Shown: positions 33,592-44,351, counted from the stretch's first letter. The stretch: DNA of 64,000 bases from Boesenbergia rotunda (GCA_024364735.1 JAGFNQ010005245.1:222646-286645), one strand, 5' to 3'. Made by a program: numbers and translations. Notes: generated by a model from the sequence alone, not told the origin.

Positions 33592-34897
33592 CTAAATGAA
33601 TCTAGTGCCACAGAGGGGACAGTCGCGCAAATTGGAGAGGAAGTCGGAGGCGATGTTCAGACAGACTGGAGGGATCCCTACGTGGCGTTCCTGCGTAATG
33701 GGACTGTTCCAACCAAGGACCAAGAAAGCTGGCTATTCCACCGCCAGGTAGTCAGATTCACATTGGTGGGTGATCAACTGTATAGGAGGGCCTTTGCGCG
33801 GCCTCTCCTCAAGTGCATCGGACCGGGGGAGGCAAACTATGTGATGAGAGAGGTACATGAAGGCATCTGCTAGAGTCACATCGGAGGAAAATTCCTATCC
33901 CGGAAGATCCTTTTGGCAGGATACTTTTGGCTTACCTTACAGGACGATGCCCTTAAATTCGTGGCTGGGTGCGAGGCCTGTCAAAAACATCAACATGTGA
34001 CTCACCACCCGACGGAGCCTTTGCGAGTTTCTATAGTGTCATGCCCTTTCGATCAATGGACGATGGATATCGTAGGCCCCTTTCCCATTGGGCCCCAGCA
34101 GAAATTTTTTTTTGCTGGTTCTCGTTGATTATTTCTCCAAATGGGTCGAAGATGAACCTCTGGCCAACATCATGGAGGCGGCAGTGATGAAAGTCCTCTG
34201 GAGGGACATTGACTGCCAATACGACATCCCTCACAAGCTGGTGTCAAACAATGGAAGACAATTCTCTGGACGCAAACTGAAAGAGTGGTGCGAAGGGTTA
34301 GGCATTAAGCAGACATTTATCTCAGTCGCATACCCGTAGAGCAATAGACAGGCCGAGGTTGTCAATCGAGAAATCCTGCGGGGACTCAAGATAAAGCTAG
34401 ACCACGTTGGGGGTAGTTGGGTCAAAGAACTCCCCAGCATCCTGTAGTCCTACCATACTACCCTGCGAGAAGGAAGAGGTGAGAGCCCGTTCCAACTAGT
34501 CTATGGAGTTGAGGCCGTCCTCCCAGTAGAGGTAGGGGAAGAGTCTACCCGACGATAATATTATCACAAAGATGATAACAATCAGGAGCGGCTGATTGAT
34601 CTGGATCTCATCTCGGAGGTGCGGGATAAAGCCGCAGCACGGTTGGAGGCGTATCGCAGAAGGATGCAGCAAGCCTATAATCGCCGGGTGAGCGCCAGTA
34701 GCTTTGAGGTTGGAGACAAACACTGGAAAAGGATCAAACCGGTCGGGGATCCAGGAAAGCTGGAGCCACAGTGGGACGGACCCTATGTCATCCTCAGAAA
34801 GCTCATCGGGGGTAGCTATTATTTAGAAGATAATAAAGGCAAGAGGCTGGAAAGGCCCTGGCATGCCAACCAACTCCGCCCTTATCGTACTCAATGA
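33592..34897 (+). pseudogene. integrase of Tat pol, degenerate
   Basis: The zinc-binding part (HEGIC, CEACQKHQH), first catalytic Asp (WTMDIVGPF) and Glu (RQAEVVNREIL) are visible. The second catalytic position reads SNNGRQF, with AAC at 34247-34249 where the family has Asp. Stops lie at 33871-33873, 34337-34339, 34445-34447 and 34556-34558. A 9-T run at 34105-34113 marks a frameshift after PFPIGPQQ. The C-terminal GPY-type end (WDGPYVILRKLIGGSYYL, HANQLRPY) is kept. The product cannot be functional. Confidence 0.87.
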
Positions 34898-35002
34898 GGT
34901 ATTGCGTTGTTTGCCAGATGTGTTCTTTGTTATCACTGCCTTGCGGTACAGTAAATAAAAAGTGTAAGTGAAATATCATGCGGGAAGCGCTGAGTCTCCA
35001 CC

Positions 35003-37790
35003 TGTGTAAAACCCTACTACCTCTCGGTGAGTAGGCTTGGCCTCGGAGTTGCACATGCCCGGCCAAGAGCTGTAAAACCCTATTGCCTCTTGGTGAGTAG
35101 GCTTGGCCTCAGAGCTGCACATGCTCGACCAAGAGATGTAAAACTCTACTATCTCTTGGTGAGCAGGCTTGGCCTCGGAGCTGCACATGCTCGACAAAGA
35201 GCTGTAAAATCCTACTACCTCTCGGTGGATAGGCTTGGCCTCGAAGCTGCACATGGTCAGCCAAGAGCTGCAAACCCCTACTGCCTCTCGGTGAGTAGGC
35301 TTAGCCTCGGAGCTGCACATGCCCGGCCAAGAGCTGTAAAACCCTACTTCCTCTTTGTGAGTAGGCTTGGCCTCGGAGCTGCACATGCCCAGCCAAGAGT
35401 TGTAAAACTGTACTGCCTGTCGGTGAGTAGGTTTGGCCTCGGTACTGCACATGCTCGGCCAAGAGCGGTAAAACCCTACTGCCTCTTGGTGAGTAGGCTT
35501 GGCCTCGGAGTTGCACATGCCTGGTCAAGAGCTGTAAAACCTTACTGCCTCTCGGTGAGTAGACTTGGCCTTGGAGCTGCACATGCCCGGCCAAGAGCTG
35601 TAAAACCCTACTGCCTCTTGGTGAGAAGGCTTAGCCTCGGAGCTGCACATGCACGGCCAAGAGCTGTAAAACCCTACTGCCTCGTGGTAAGAAGGCTTGG
35701 CCTCGAAGATGCACATGCCCGGCCAAGAGCTGTAAAACCCTACTGCCTCTCGGTGAGTAGGCTTGGCCTCAGACCTGCACATGCCCGTCCAAGAGCTGTA
35801 AAACCCGACTGTCTCTCGGTGAGTAGGCTTGGCCTCGGAGCTACACATGCCCTGCCAAGAGCTGCAAATCTCTACTGCCTCTCAGTGAGTAGGATTGGAC
35901 TCGGAGCTGCACATGCCCGGTCAAGAGCTGTAAAACCCTACTACCTCTATGTGAGTAGGCTTTGCCTCGGAGGTGCACATGCCCCGTCAAGAGCTGTAAA
36001 ACCCTACTGCCTCTTAGTGATTAGGCTTGGCCTCGGAGCTGCACATGCCCGACCAAGAGCTGTAAAACCCTACTGCCTCTCAGTGAGTAGGCGTGGCCTT
36101 GAAGCTGCACATGTCCGGCCAAGAGCTGTAAAACCCTACTGCCTCTCGGTGAGTAGGTGTGGCCTCGGAGCTGCACATGCTCGGTCAAGAGCAGTAGAAC
36201 CCTACTGCCTCTCGGTGAGTAGGCTTGGCCTTGGAGCTGCACATGCCCGACCAAGAGCTATAGAACCCTACTGCCTCTCGGTGAGTAGGCTTGGCCTCGG
36301 AGCTGCACATACCCAGCCAAGAGTTGTAAAACCCTACTGCCTCTCAGTGAGTAGGCTGGGTCTCGGAGCTGCACATACCCGATCAAGAGCTGTAAAACCC
36401 TACTGCCTCTTGGTGAGTTGGCTTGGCCTCGGAGCAGCACATGCCCGGTCAAGGGCTGTAAAACCCTACTGCCTCTCGATGAGTAGGCTTGGTCTCGGAG
36501 CTGCATATACCCAGCCAAGAGCTGTAAAACCCTACTGCCTCTCGATGAGTAGGCTTGGCCTCGGAGCTGCACATACCCGGCCAAGAGCTATAAATCCTTA
36601 CTGCCTCTCGGTGAGTAGGCTTGACCTTGGAGCTACACATGCCTGGCCAAGAGCTATAAAACCCTACTGTCTCTTGATAAGTAGGCTTGGCCTCGGAGTT
36701 GCACATGTCCGACCAAGAGCTGTAAATCCCTACTGGCTCCCTACTACCTCTTGGAGAGTAGGCTTGGCTTCGGAGTTGCAGATGCCCGGCTAAGAGCTGT
36801 AAAACACTCCTGTCTCTCGATGAGTATGCTTGGCCTCGGAGCTGCACATGCTCAGATAAGAGCTGCAAAACCCTACTACCTCTCAGCGAGTAGGCTTGGC
36901 CTCAGAGCTGCACATGCCCGGCCAAGAGTTGTAAAACCCTACTATCTCTTTGTGAGTAGGGTTGACCTCGGAGCAACACATGCCCGGTCAAGAGCTGTAA
37001 AACCCTACTGCCTCTCGGTGAGTAGGCTTGGCCTCGGAGCTGCACATGCCCGGCCAAGAGCTGTAAAACCCTACTTCCTCTCGGTGAGTAGGGTTGGCCT
37101 CGGAGCTGCACATGCCCGGCCAAGAGCTGTAAAACCCTACTGCCTCTCGGTGAGTAGGCTTGGCCTCAGAGCTGCACATGCCCTGTCAAGAGCTGTAAAA
37201 CCCTACTGCCTCTTGGTGAGTAGGCTTTGCCTACGAGCTGCATATGCCCGGCCAAGAGCTGTAAAACCCTACTGCCTCTCGGTGAGTAGGTTGGGCCTCG
37301 GAGCAGCATATGTCCGACCAAGAGCTGTAAATCCCTACTGCCTCTTGGAGATTAGGCTTGGCCTCGGAGCTGCACATGTCCAGCCAAGAGTTGTAAAACC
37401 CCCTACTGCCTCTCAATGAGTAGGCTTGGCCTCGGAGCTGCACATGCTTGGCCAAGAGATGTAAAACCCTACTGTCTCTTGGTGAGTAGGTTTGGCCTCG
37501 GAGCAGCACATGCTCGGGCAAGAGCTGTAAAACCCTACTACCTCTCGGTGAGTAGGCTTGGCCTCGGAGCTGCACATGCCCGGCCAAGAGCTGCAAAACC
37601 CTACTACCTCTCGGTGAGTAGGCTTGGTCTCGGAATTGCACATGCCCGACCAAGAGCTGTAAAACCCAACTGCCTCTCGGTGAGTAGGCTTGGTCTCGGA
37701 GCAACACATGCCCGGTCCAGAGCTGCAAAGCCTTACTACCTCTCGGCGAGTAGGCTGGGCCTAGGTGCTGCGCAGACCTGGCCAGAAACT
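35003..37790 (+). repeat. minisatellite, 66-bp unit, about 42 tandem copies
   Basis: The landmark GTAGGCTTGG occurs at 35031, 35097 and onward every 66 bp. A unit reads roughly GTAAAACCCTACTGCCTCTC, GGTGAGTAGGCTTGGCCTCG, GAGCTGCACATGCCCGGCCA, AGAGCT. Copies differ by scattered substitutions with one irregular spot near 36735. Since 66 is divisible by 3 and the unit lacks stops in several frames, long ORFs arise on both strands as a by-product. The array lies right after the Tat pol stop, in the 3' untranslated region. Confidence 0.95.
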
Positions 37791-37983
37791 GATCATTCTA
37801 GAGGGAGCAAGAAGTCACTAAAAACATAAAAAGTATATTAATGTTGGCAGCCAGAGCTGAAACGATTACTACATGAGAGAATTTGAAAAAGAAGAAATTG
37901 CGACGGACAAGAGGTGGCTGAGGAGCCCGTGCCCCGAGTCAGGAAGGGTTCTATAGATTTTGCTTTTCGGGAGGAAGGTCATC

Positions 37984-38166
37984 CTAGACCCGTTGGACGG
38001 TGATAGCGCTCGAGTCTGAGCCTGGTTTCAGTAACTGAGCCTTCTCCAACTGGTAGATAGTGCCATGGAAGCCCTGTTTGAGGCGCTTCAATGCCTGCAC
38101 AGCTACAACCTCAGCGTACTCTTCCGATTGCAAGAACTTCACCTTGAACTTCGCCTCGACTCTAGA
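37984..38166 (-). pseudogene. antisense gene, C-terminal tail beyond the nested element
   Basis: It reads VEAKFKVKFLQSEEYAEVV, AVQALKRLKQGFHGTIYQLE and KAQLLKPGSDSSAITVQRV, then TAG at 37986-37984. With one CTAGA copy and the copia element removed, this frame follows QQQQSEHTTQLS of the coiled-coil exon without a shift. Bases 37791-37983 between this stop and the minisatellite hold no ORF I can support. Confidence 0.7.
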
Positions 38167-39171
38167 TGTTGAGGCAATTTGTGGTCCGGAGTGACCAAGT
38201 ATTTTGATGTTTGGGCAAAGGGTTTAAGTTAGGTTTACCCTTGTGTTATTATATGTGTATGTTGAGTGTGCAGGTTGTACAGGTTACACATATGGACTTG
38301 ACTGGGCGGCCTCGGCACGGTGAAGGGTGGCATGGAGACAAGCTGGAGACTTGTGTGCACCCGAGGGACCTTGGAGAGCGGAGACGATGAGCTGATGGGT
38401 GCGGACTTTGAGGCATGCGTGAATGATGGCATGGAGGCAAGCTGGAGGCTTGCATGCATCCGAGGGACGGGAGCCGAAGATGAAGAAGGCGCGAAGGCAA
38501 TAATTGAGGCTGCGGATGAGGAGTCAGTCGAGTCGTGAGGGTACGAGTGCTGTGTGATTATACTCGTGGAATTCTAGGGGTCGAGTGCTGAGAGAAGTGT
38601 ACTCGGGAAGGGAAACCCTAGGTGTGTGAGTGGGGCAGTCGACTGCCTGGGAGGCAGTCGACTGATAAAACTCACAGAATGGTTTCGGGGCTGGACCAGT
38701 CAACTGGTAAAATGACAGTCGACTGGTAACCCCGAAAACTAGTCGTTGAGCTAGCCGTTGGCTAGCAATTAAGGCTAGACCAGTCGACTGGTAAATTGAC
38801 AGTCGACTGGTAGCGAGGTTTTCAGCCGAGTCCTATTTAAAGAGGACTTCGTGGTGGTTGAGATTCTTGACGAAACTCGCTTGGATAAAGTGAGTTAGTA
38901 GTCTATTGTGATCAGAGAGCGTCCGAAGTGTTGTGGCGAGGTTTCTCCACCCACAAGGAGCGACAGATCTAGCCGGAGGTTATCCGGGGGTTGATCCACC
39001 GACGGATTCTTGGATTAGTCACCCGTCCGGGGTGGATACCAAGTAAATCAGGTTGTTAGCATTGTTTATTTTACTTTGCATATTATTGTTTCTGCTGCGC
39101 TAACGACTTTGTAGAGAAACGAACAACAAAGTGTTATTCACCCCCTATAGCACACCGAAAATGATCCATCA
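38167..39171 (+). repeat. 5' LTR of gag-only element 1 (1005 bp)
   Basis: It begins TGTTGAGGCAA and ends GATCCATCA. It contains five or six CAGTCGACTG-type palindromes (38637-38812), TATTTAAAGAGG (about 38835) as a candidate promoter element, and TTCACCCCC-TATAGC near the end. Confidence 0.9.
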
Positions 39172-39173
39172 GT

Positions 39174-39185
39174 TGGTATCAGAGC
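39174..39185 (+). other. primer binding site of gag-only element 1
   Basis: TGGTATCAGAGC, two bases after the LTR, is complementary to tRNA-iMet. Confidence 0.88.
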
Positions 39186-39245
39186 GAAGGACCGCTCGTG
39201 ATTGGAAGAACTGCCAAGAAGAGCACACGCTAGAGGGAGAAGAAC

Positions 39246-40690
39246 ATGGAAGAAAAATTCGGGGACGACATCTACACTCCACCGGCCTACGACCATGGAG
39301 ATTTCGGGTATTGGAAGTCACAGATGGAGACGTGGTTCGGAATGGAGTGGGACCTTCGGATTGTGCTTGAAGAGCCCTTCGAGATTCCAAAGGATAAGCA
39401 CGGGAAGAGGCTTAGACCCAGATATTGGAATCAAGAACAAGAAAATCAATCCAAGACGAATAAAAAGGTAATTGACATATTGCTTAATATTTTGCCTACT
39501 AATGTTTTGAATGGTGTAGGAGCATACAAAAATGCACATGAATTGTGGATCAAAGTAGAAGAATTTCATAGAAACCCTACACGAGGTCAAGTAGTGGAAG
39601 AACCCGAGGAAGTGAACTCGATAACCCAAGAGGAGGAAGAATTAAGTGAAAGATCAACCTCCTCAAGAGAAGAAGAGGAAGCATCAATCTCAAGAATTGA
39701 GGGGGAGGAGAGACCCTCAACCGTACCAGATCAAGAGGAGGCATCCACATCATCAAAGGTTGAAGAAGAAGTCAACCTAGCCTCTACCTCCACCAAAGCC
39801 AAGACCAAGGACCATATTACATGTTTTGGTTGCAACGAAAAGTGGCACTACAAGGATAAGTGTCCAATTGGGAAGGTAAAAGAGGTAAATCCTACACTCA
39901 GTTCAATTCCAGTTAAATCTAATGTGAAGTGTAGGATTGGAGAAGCTCAAGAGAAAAGGAAGAAAATCTTATGCTTTACATGTGGAGAGCTGGGGCACTT
40001 TCACACAAAGTGTCCAAGGAAAGGGGAACTAAAGAAGATGGAGAATTTGAGAAGATGGGAGAAGGAGGAGAGAAAGAGAAGAGGCTTCCATCAAAGGGAA
40101 ACTTCAAGGGTAAGGGAGGTAATTCCTAACCCTAGATTAAAATGTAATTCAATTTCAAGTTCCTCAATGCATGATAAAAATAGAATTAATCATTCATCTA
40201 TGCATGCTAACATTCATGAAAAATGCTTAATGGTGCATAATTTTGGTCCAAATATAATGATAGGGCTAGGGTTAACAAGGTAGATCAAAACCCTAGGAAG
40301 AGCATGCATAATGATAGACCCAAGACCTCTAGATCTAAGGATCATGGCACTAATCCCAAAAAGGGAAGGAATGTGCCTAGGAAAATGGGTAGTCCTGGGA
40401 ATGTCCAAGGTGGACATATGGGTTCTAAGGTTAGAACTCTAGAAAGGGAAAATCAAGCCTTGAGGGCAAGGCTTGATAAATTAGAGAAAACCCTAGAGAG
40501 ATTCACGGTTGGATCTAAGGGTTTGGATATGGTGTTGGGTGGCTTAAACTGCACAAATGATAGATCAGGTCTAGGATACCGATCTAAGGTCTCCCATGCC
40601 AAGGGAAAGAGATATGCTAGGGTAGCATATGATTACGACAAGAAGGGGGAGTCCAAAAATGACAAGGGGGTGCCATTTAATGGAAAAAAG
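39246..40690 (+). pseudogene. gag of gag-only element 1
   Basis: The ATG at 39246 opens a 346-residue frame: N-terminal capsid (YDHGDFGYWKSQMETWFGME, KKVIDILLNILPTNVLNGV), a Glu/Ser-rich middle and two zinc knuckles. In the first (CFGCNEKWHYKDKC) the usual Gly is Trp. The second (CFTCGELGHFHTKC) is canonical. A frameshift near 40283 leads to the tail (LERENQALRARLDKLEKTLE, GSKGLDMVLGGLN), homologous to the tail of the family-A Gag at 4056. It would package RNA but needs polymerase from another element. Confidence 0.85.
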
Positions 40691-40936
40691 AAGTGTTGTG
40701 GCGAGGTTTCTCCACCCACAAGGAGCGACAGATCTAGCCGGAGATTATTCGGGGGTTGATCCACCGATGGATTCTTGGATTAGTCACCCGTCCGGGATGG
40801 ATACCAAGTAAATCAGGTTGTTAGCATTGTTTATTTTACTTTGCATATTATTGTTTCCGCTGCGGTAACGACTTTGTAGAGAAACGAACGACAAAGTGCT
40901 ATTCACCCCCACTAGCACACCGAAAACGATCCATCA
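40690..40936 (+). repeat. truncated 3' LTR (247 bp) of gag-only element 1
   Basis: It matches 38925-39171 apart from a few substitutions and ends ATCCATCA next to the TSD copy CTAGA. Confidence 0.9.
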
Positions 40937-41563
40937 CTAGATAGTTGGGTTGTGTGCTCACTTTGTTGCTGCTGTAGCTTGGCCTCAGCCTCCTCCTTGG
41001 CGGTCTTCAATGTCGCCACCTCATGGAGCAGACAATCTTGAGTCTCTTGCATTTCCTGGAGCTTCTTGGTAGCGGCTGAAGCTTGAGCCTCGGCCTGGGT
41101 AACCTTCTCCTGAAGGTCGTTGGCATAAGAGACTGATAGCTCTAGGTCGTACTCTTGCATAGTCAGCAAACGTTCGCGTGCCTTGTGCCAAGCCTCCAGG
41201 GCTTTCTTTGAAGACTCCAGGAGTTGGATTTGATTGGACATCTCCGTTGTTTTAGCCTGGAGTTGCTCACGCTCCTGGGATAGTTTCTGCAGGTCCTCGA
41301 CCAGGGCTTGGCTCTTCTTGGACCCGAGGCGTTCCCGGACTTGATAGTCGTGTATAGCATCTTCATATGATAACAGAGTATTGAGATAGTGCTCGATCTT
41401 CACCCGGAGTGCTTGGCTAACCTCCAACTGCAGGAGGCCTGCCTCGCGGGCCCTGCCCGCCTCTGCCTCGACTGTCGCTACTCGCTGAAGGAGGTCTTCT
41501 GTGACCCCCCCCCCCCCCCCCGGAGCACAACATGCGGCTCGTAGCGGCACAATTAGAGGCAAC
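40937..41563 (-). pseudogene. antisense gene, coiled-coil exon
   Basis: After a TATGGCAG acceptor the exon reads VASNCAATSRML, crosses a 17-C run (41505-41521, plus strand) that shifts the frame, and becomes a ~190-residue heptad-rich coiled coil (LQRVATVEAEAG, ALVEDLQKLSQEREQL, KKLQEMQETQDCLL, AEAKLQQQQSEHTTQL). It is cut at 40937 by the nested copia element, with the frame phase matching the tail at 38166. Confidence 0.7.
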
Positions 41564-41632
41564 CTGCCATAAAGAATAGAGGTAGTCAATGCAAGATGAC
41601 AAAATAGAGAGGAAGAACTCAAATGTAATTAC

Positions 41633-42414
41633 CGTCAGTAGAGACTGATATAACATGCCCAGGTATTGGGATGATCTAGATAAACGCCCCAGTTGAATGG
41701 GTGGGGGAAGGATTTTCTCAGCGGGGGGTCTTAACTGGCTGGGGACATCTCTCGATTAGGGATGTCCTCGTCTGAACTGGAGGCCATCTGCTAACCATCC
41801 AAGGGGACTCCCGGTATCTGGATAGATTGGGAGCCCTTAGGGGCCATCTTTTTGGGGACAGGGACCTTCGGATGAGCACTGGGGGCGTCCTTCGACACCT
41901 CCTTACCGCGTGGCACGACAGGAAGGTCGGTCCGAGGGACCGTGTCGGGAGTAGTAGCGACCGCCACTGTAGGCATGGAGGGTTCTTCACGAACCTCGGG
42001 AGACCGGGGAGCCGCATCCTTGCCGGCAAGGGAATGTAGAAACTCGGAAGATAGGCCTTTCCTCAACTTCTTCAGTTGGCAAGCCTTGTGGATTGTCTAT
42101 TTTTACCGTTTTTTCTCGATAACGGGGGTCTCTGAGGGTGCCACAGAGGAAGGGGGGGGGGGCAACTTCTTCCTCACGCACCTTGGTGGGAGAGATAGTC
42201 GAACCTACGTCAGGGCCCGTTGGCAGCTCTGACACTCCAATATCTCAGGGAGACTCCGGGGCTTCCTTATCTTCGAAGGGCCCCGACACTTCCTGGTAGC
42301 CCGCAACAGAAGCGCTCATGGGGGCGGTAGAGGCTGAACTAGGAACCAGCGCCTGTTCGTTGGCCTGGTCCCACTTCAGGAGTTGGTTCATCACTCAGGA
42401 AAACATAATGTCGT
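41633..42414 (-). pseudogene. antisense gene, Pro/Ser/Glu-rich linker exon
   Basis: After the TTTATTTTATAG acceptor the exon reads MNQLLKWDQANEQALVPSS, ELPTGPDVGSTISPTKVREE and, past an 11-G run (42152-42162, plus strand) that shifts the frame, QLKKLRKGLSSEFLHSLAGK and VAVATTPDTVPRTDLPVVPR. It ends before GTAATT at 41632. Composition suggests a disordered linker. Confidence 0.5.
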
Positions 42415-42485
42415 CTATAAAATAAAGACAAAACGACATCAGTCAGTATTAACCAGGAAACGTACCAGGCAAAAAAGTAACTTAC

Positions 42486-43193
42486 AAAGATTGGAGCTAA
42501 GGCGCGTGACTCTCGGACTAAGCTCAGCCCGATAAAGGAGCTCCTCGCATTGCACCAATTGGAGACCGTGGAACTCCATCCTAGCCAGGATACCCCTAGC
42601 CCTATGATATCCCTTGTCCTGCTGGAAATCACCGAAATCGGCGACCGGGGATAAACTGGCTGCCCAGTGGATAGGACTAAAGGGACGCTCAGGAAGCTGG
42701 ATATAGAAGAACTGTTCCTTCCACCCTTTGTGGGAGGAAGGAAGACTCCCCCCCCCCCCCCCCCCCAAGAACCTATGACTGGAATAAGCGGTAAAGCTAA
42801 ATGCCCCACGGGACTCGACAGGGACAAAGAAGAAATGGAAGAACTCGGGGGTCAGGGGAATGTTGAAAAGTTTAAATACTACAACAGCTCCGCCCATCTG
42901 GGCAAAGGCATTCGGGGCCATCTGTTGCAGGGGGATACCAAAGTACTTACTCATGTAAAAGGGCGGGATAGGGAAGCGATGCCCTAATTCTACCTGCCCC
43001 AGGAAGAAAGTATAAAAATCCTTACTAGTTGTTACAGGTGGATGACTTGGGGCAAGAACTCTCACCTCCCAGTCTTTTGGGATACTATACTTCTGGCGGG
43101 TGGCCTGGAGGGATTCCAACCTAACCCGGGAAGAGATGGTATCGTACAATTATGTATGGAATCCTAACTCTTTCAAGGAGTGCTCGTTGTCGC
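42486..43193 (-). pseudogene. antisense gene, domain-bearing exon
   Basis: It carries KDWEVRVLAPSHPP, LGHRFPIPPFYMSKYFGIPL, QMAPNAFAQMGGAVVVFKLF and RARGILARMEFHGLQLVQ. The exon ends AATCTTT before GTAAGT. A 19-C run (42748-42766, plus strand) falls between SSHRFL and LPSSHKGW, where the family usually has a short variable loop. A TAA at about 43154 interrupts the N-terminal side. Confidence 0.65.
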
Positions 43194-43360
43194 CTAGGGT
43201 TTTCTCTTTTTTTTCACCATCGGAGTCATGGAAATGGGGGAAGAAAAAAAAGAAGGAGACTTACCCTTGCGAAAGGGGCGCAACGGCAAGAAGAATAACC
43301 AGAGAAGGAAGACACTTGAAGATAGATAGGGCAAGGAGATAGTAGGGTGCTGATTGCACC

Positions 43361-43370
43361 CGCGTTTATA
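43361..43370 (-). promoter_or_regulatory. candidate TATA box for the antisense gene
   Basis: On the minus strand CCTATAAACGCG lies about 95 nt upstream of the first predicted splice donor. A second box, TATAAATA, lies further upstream at 43577-43584. Both face the antisense gene. No experimental evidence is available. Confidence 0.45.
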
Positions 43371-43809
43371 GGGAGAAGCCGCGCCGCTATAAGCAATAAA
43401 GGAGCAGAACATCAATGGCGCTGATTGGTCCTCTCGAGGAGCCGCTAGCTATTATTGCTGTCGCTTCGAATGGCCCGCGATGAGCATTGGCAAGAGTTCA
43501 CCGCACCAAGGGGGAAGGACCACGTGGCGAGGTTACATTAGTAAGACGACTGAATTGCCATTGTAAGACCTCAGGTATTTATAAGGGGCCTGAGATAGCC
43601 ATCAGAGCGCCGCCACATATTTGCCACATAATTTGCAGAAATGCGGGACATATTCAAAAAACCACCCGGAGGCCTAGGTGGCATAGGCTATATCTTAGGG
43701 CCCCAGGGGCCGCCCATGAAGTGGTAAAAAAGGAAGAGATCAGCTAGACCCAGCTTCTTCATCACAACACTAGTCCGATCAGTCAACCACACTTCCTTTG
43801 ATCAGACAT

Positions 43810-43822
43810 GAAGGGAGGGACT
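43810..43822 (+). other. polypurine tract of Tat element
   Basis: GAAGGGAGGGACT lies directly before TGTGATGG, the LTR start. Confidence 0.7.
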
Positions 43823-44351
43823 TGTGATGGAGTTGAATAGCCCGTGGTGGGCACGGGGGATGAAGAAGCTGCGTGGCATGACACGACGAGTCTGAGCTAC
43901 TCTTCTTCCAGAGCCCACCGGACTCCCCTCGAGATACACACCCGGGAAGAGCAAGTCAAGAAACTCCCTCCCGGGATCACCCCGGGAAGTTGGGACCCAG
44001 GACTGCCTCGGGGAGCAGACCGCCCGTAGGTCACGCAGGCCAGAAGGCCCCAAGGTCACCTCAGGGAAGTGGAGCCCAAGCCACCTTTGACCTCGAATAA
44101 CGGACCTCCTATTTTTGGTTCCATGGATAAGGATCGTCAATAATTATGGGAGGATCAGAACCCGTAAGCCACGACCATTATCAACCTCATCCTTATAACG
44201 GACCCGGTTTAATGACTACGATGGCCATTACAAAGGCGATCCTGTAACCGAAGATGGGGGGAACGTGGCAAAGAGCGTGGAGACACGTACGACCGCTATG
44301 GCAGTTATAAAAGATACTCCAACCCCTCTGTTAAGGGAGTTAAGCATTCTC

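Larger units (their letters stand above)
38167..40936 (+). mobile_element. gag-only Sirevirus-like element, 3' part deleted, TSD CTAGA
   Basis: It has a complete 5' LTR (38167-39171), primer site, gag (39246 to about 40690), then only the last 247 bp of the 3' LTR (40690-40936). CTAGA flanks it at 38162-38166 and 40937-40941. The junction between gag and the LTR remnant falls in the shared word GAAG (40690-40693, equal to 38925-38928), as expected for a deletion at microhomology. No pol is present. Confidence 0.9.
37984..43265 (-). pseudogene. antisense spliced gene of the Tat element (putative gypsy-type 'transposase' domain plus coiled coil)
   Basis: Minus-strand coding pieces at 43193-42486, 42414-41633, 41563-40937 and 38166-37984 are separated by three GT-AG introns (43264-43194, 42485-42415, 41632-41564; 71, 71 and 69 bp) and by a nested copia element. 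The N-terminal piece (FPIPPFYMSKYFGIPLQQMA, FFHFFFVPVE, HKGWKEQFFYIQLPE) resembles the plant 'Transposase (putative) gypsy type' domain (PF04195-like). A low-complexity linker and a long coiled coil follow. Stops (TAA in exon 2; TGA just after intron 2) and three G runs break the frame. Function is unknown. The start may instead be the ATG near 43232 if intron 1 is not real. Confidence 0.65.

Noticed and set aside
35003..37790. Possible CRISPR array
   Set aside because: Repeat units are contiguous with no unique spacers, and the context is a plant Tat element.
35027..37829. Long ORFs of 588, 222 and 137 codons on the plus strand and several on the minus strand
   Set aside because: They are translations of the 66-bp tandem repeat, open in many frames because the unit is a multiple of three and lacks stops. 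No gene call is justified.
38235..38538. ORFs on both strands within the 38167 LTR (also 44486-44926, 49293-49604, 56292-56595)
   Set aside because: The same LTR segment gives similar ORFs in each copy, on both strands. It is low-complexity repeat sequence with no domain, so it is treated as LTR and not a gene.
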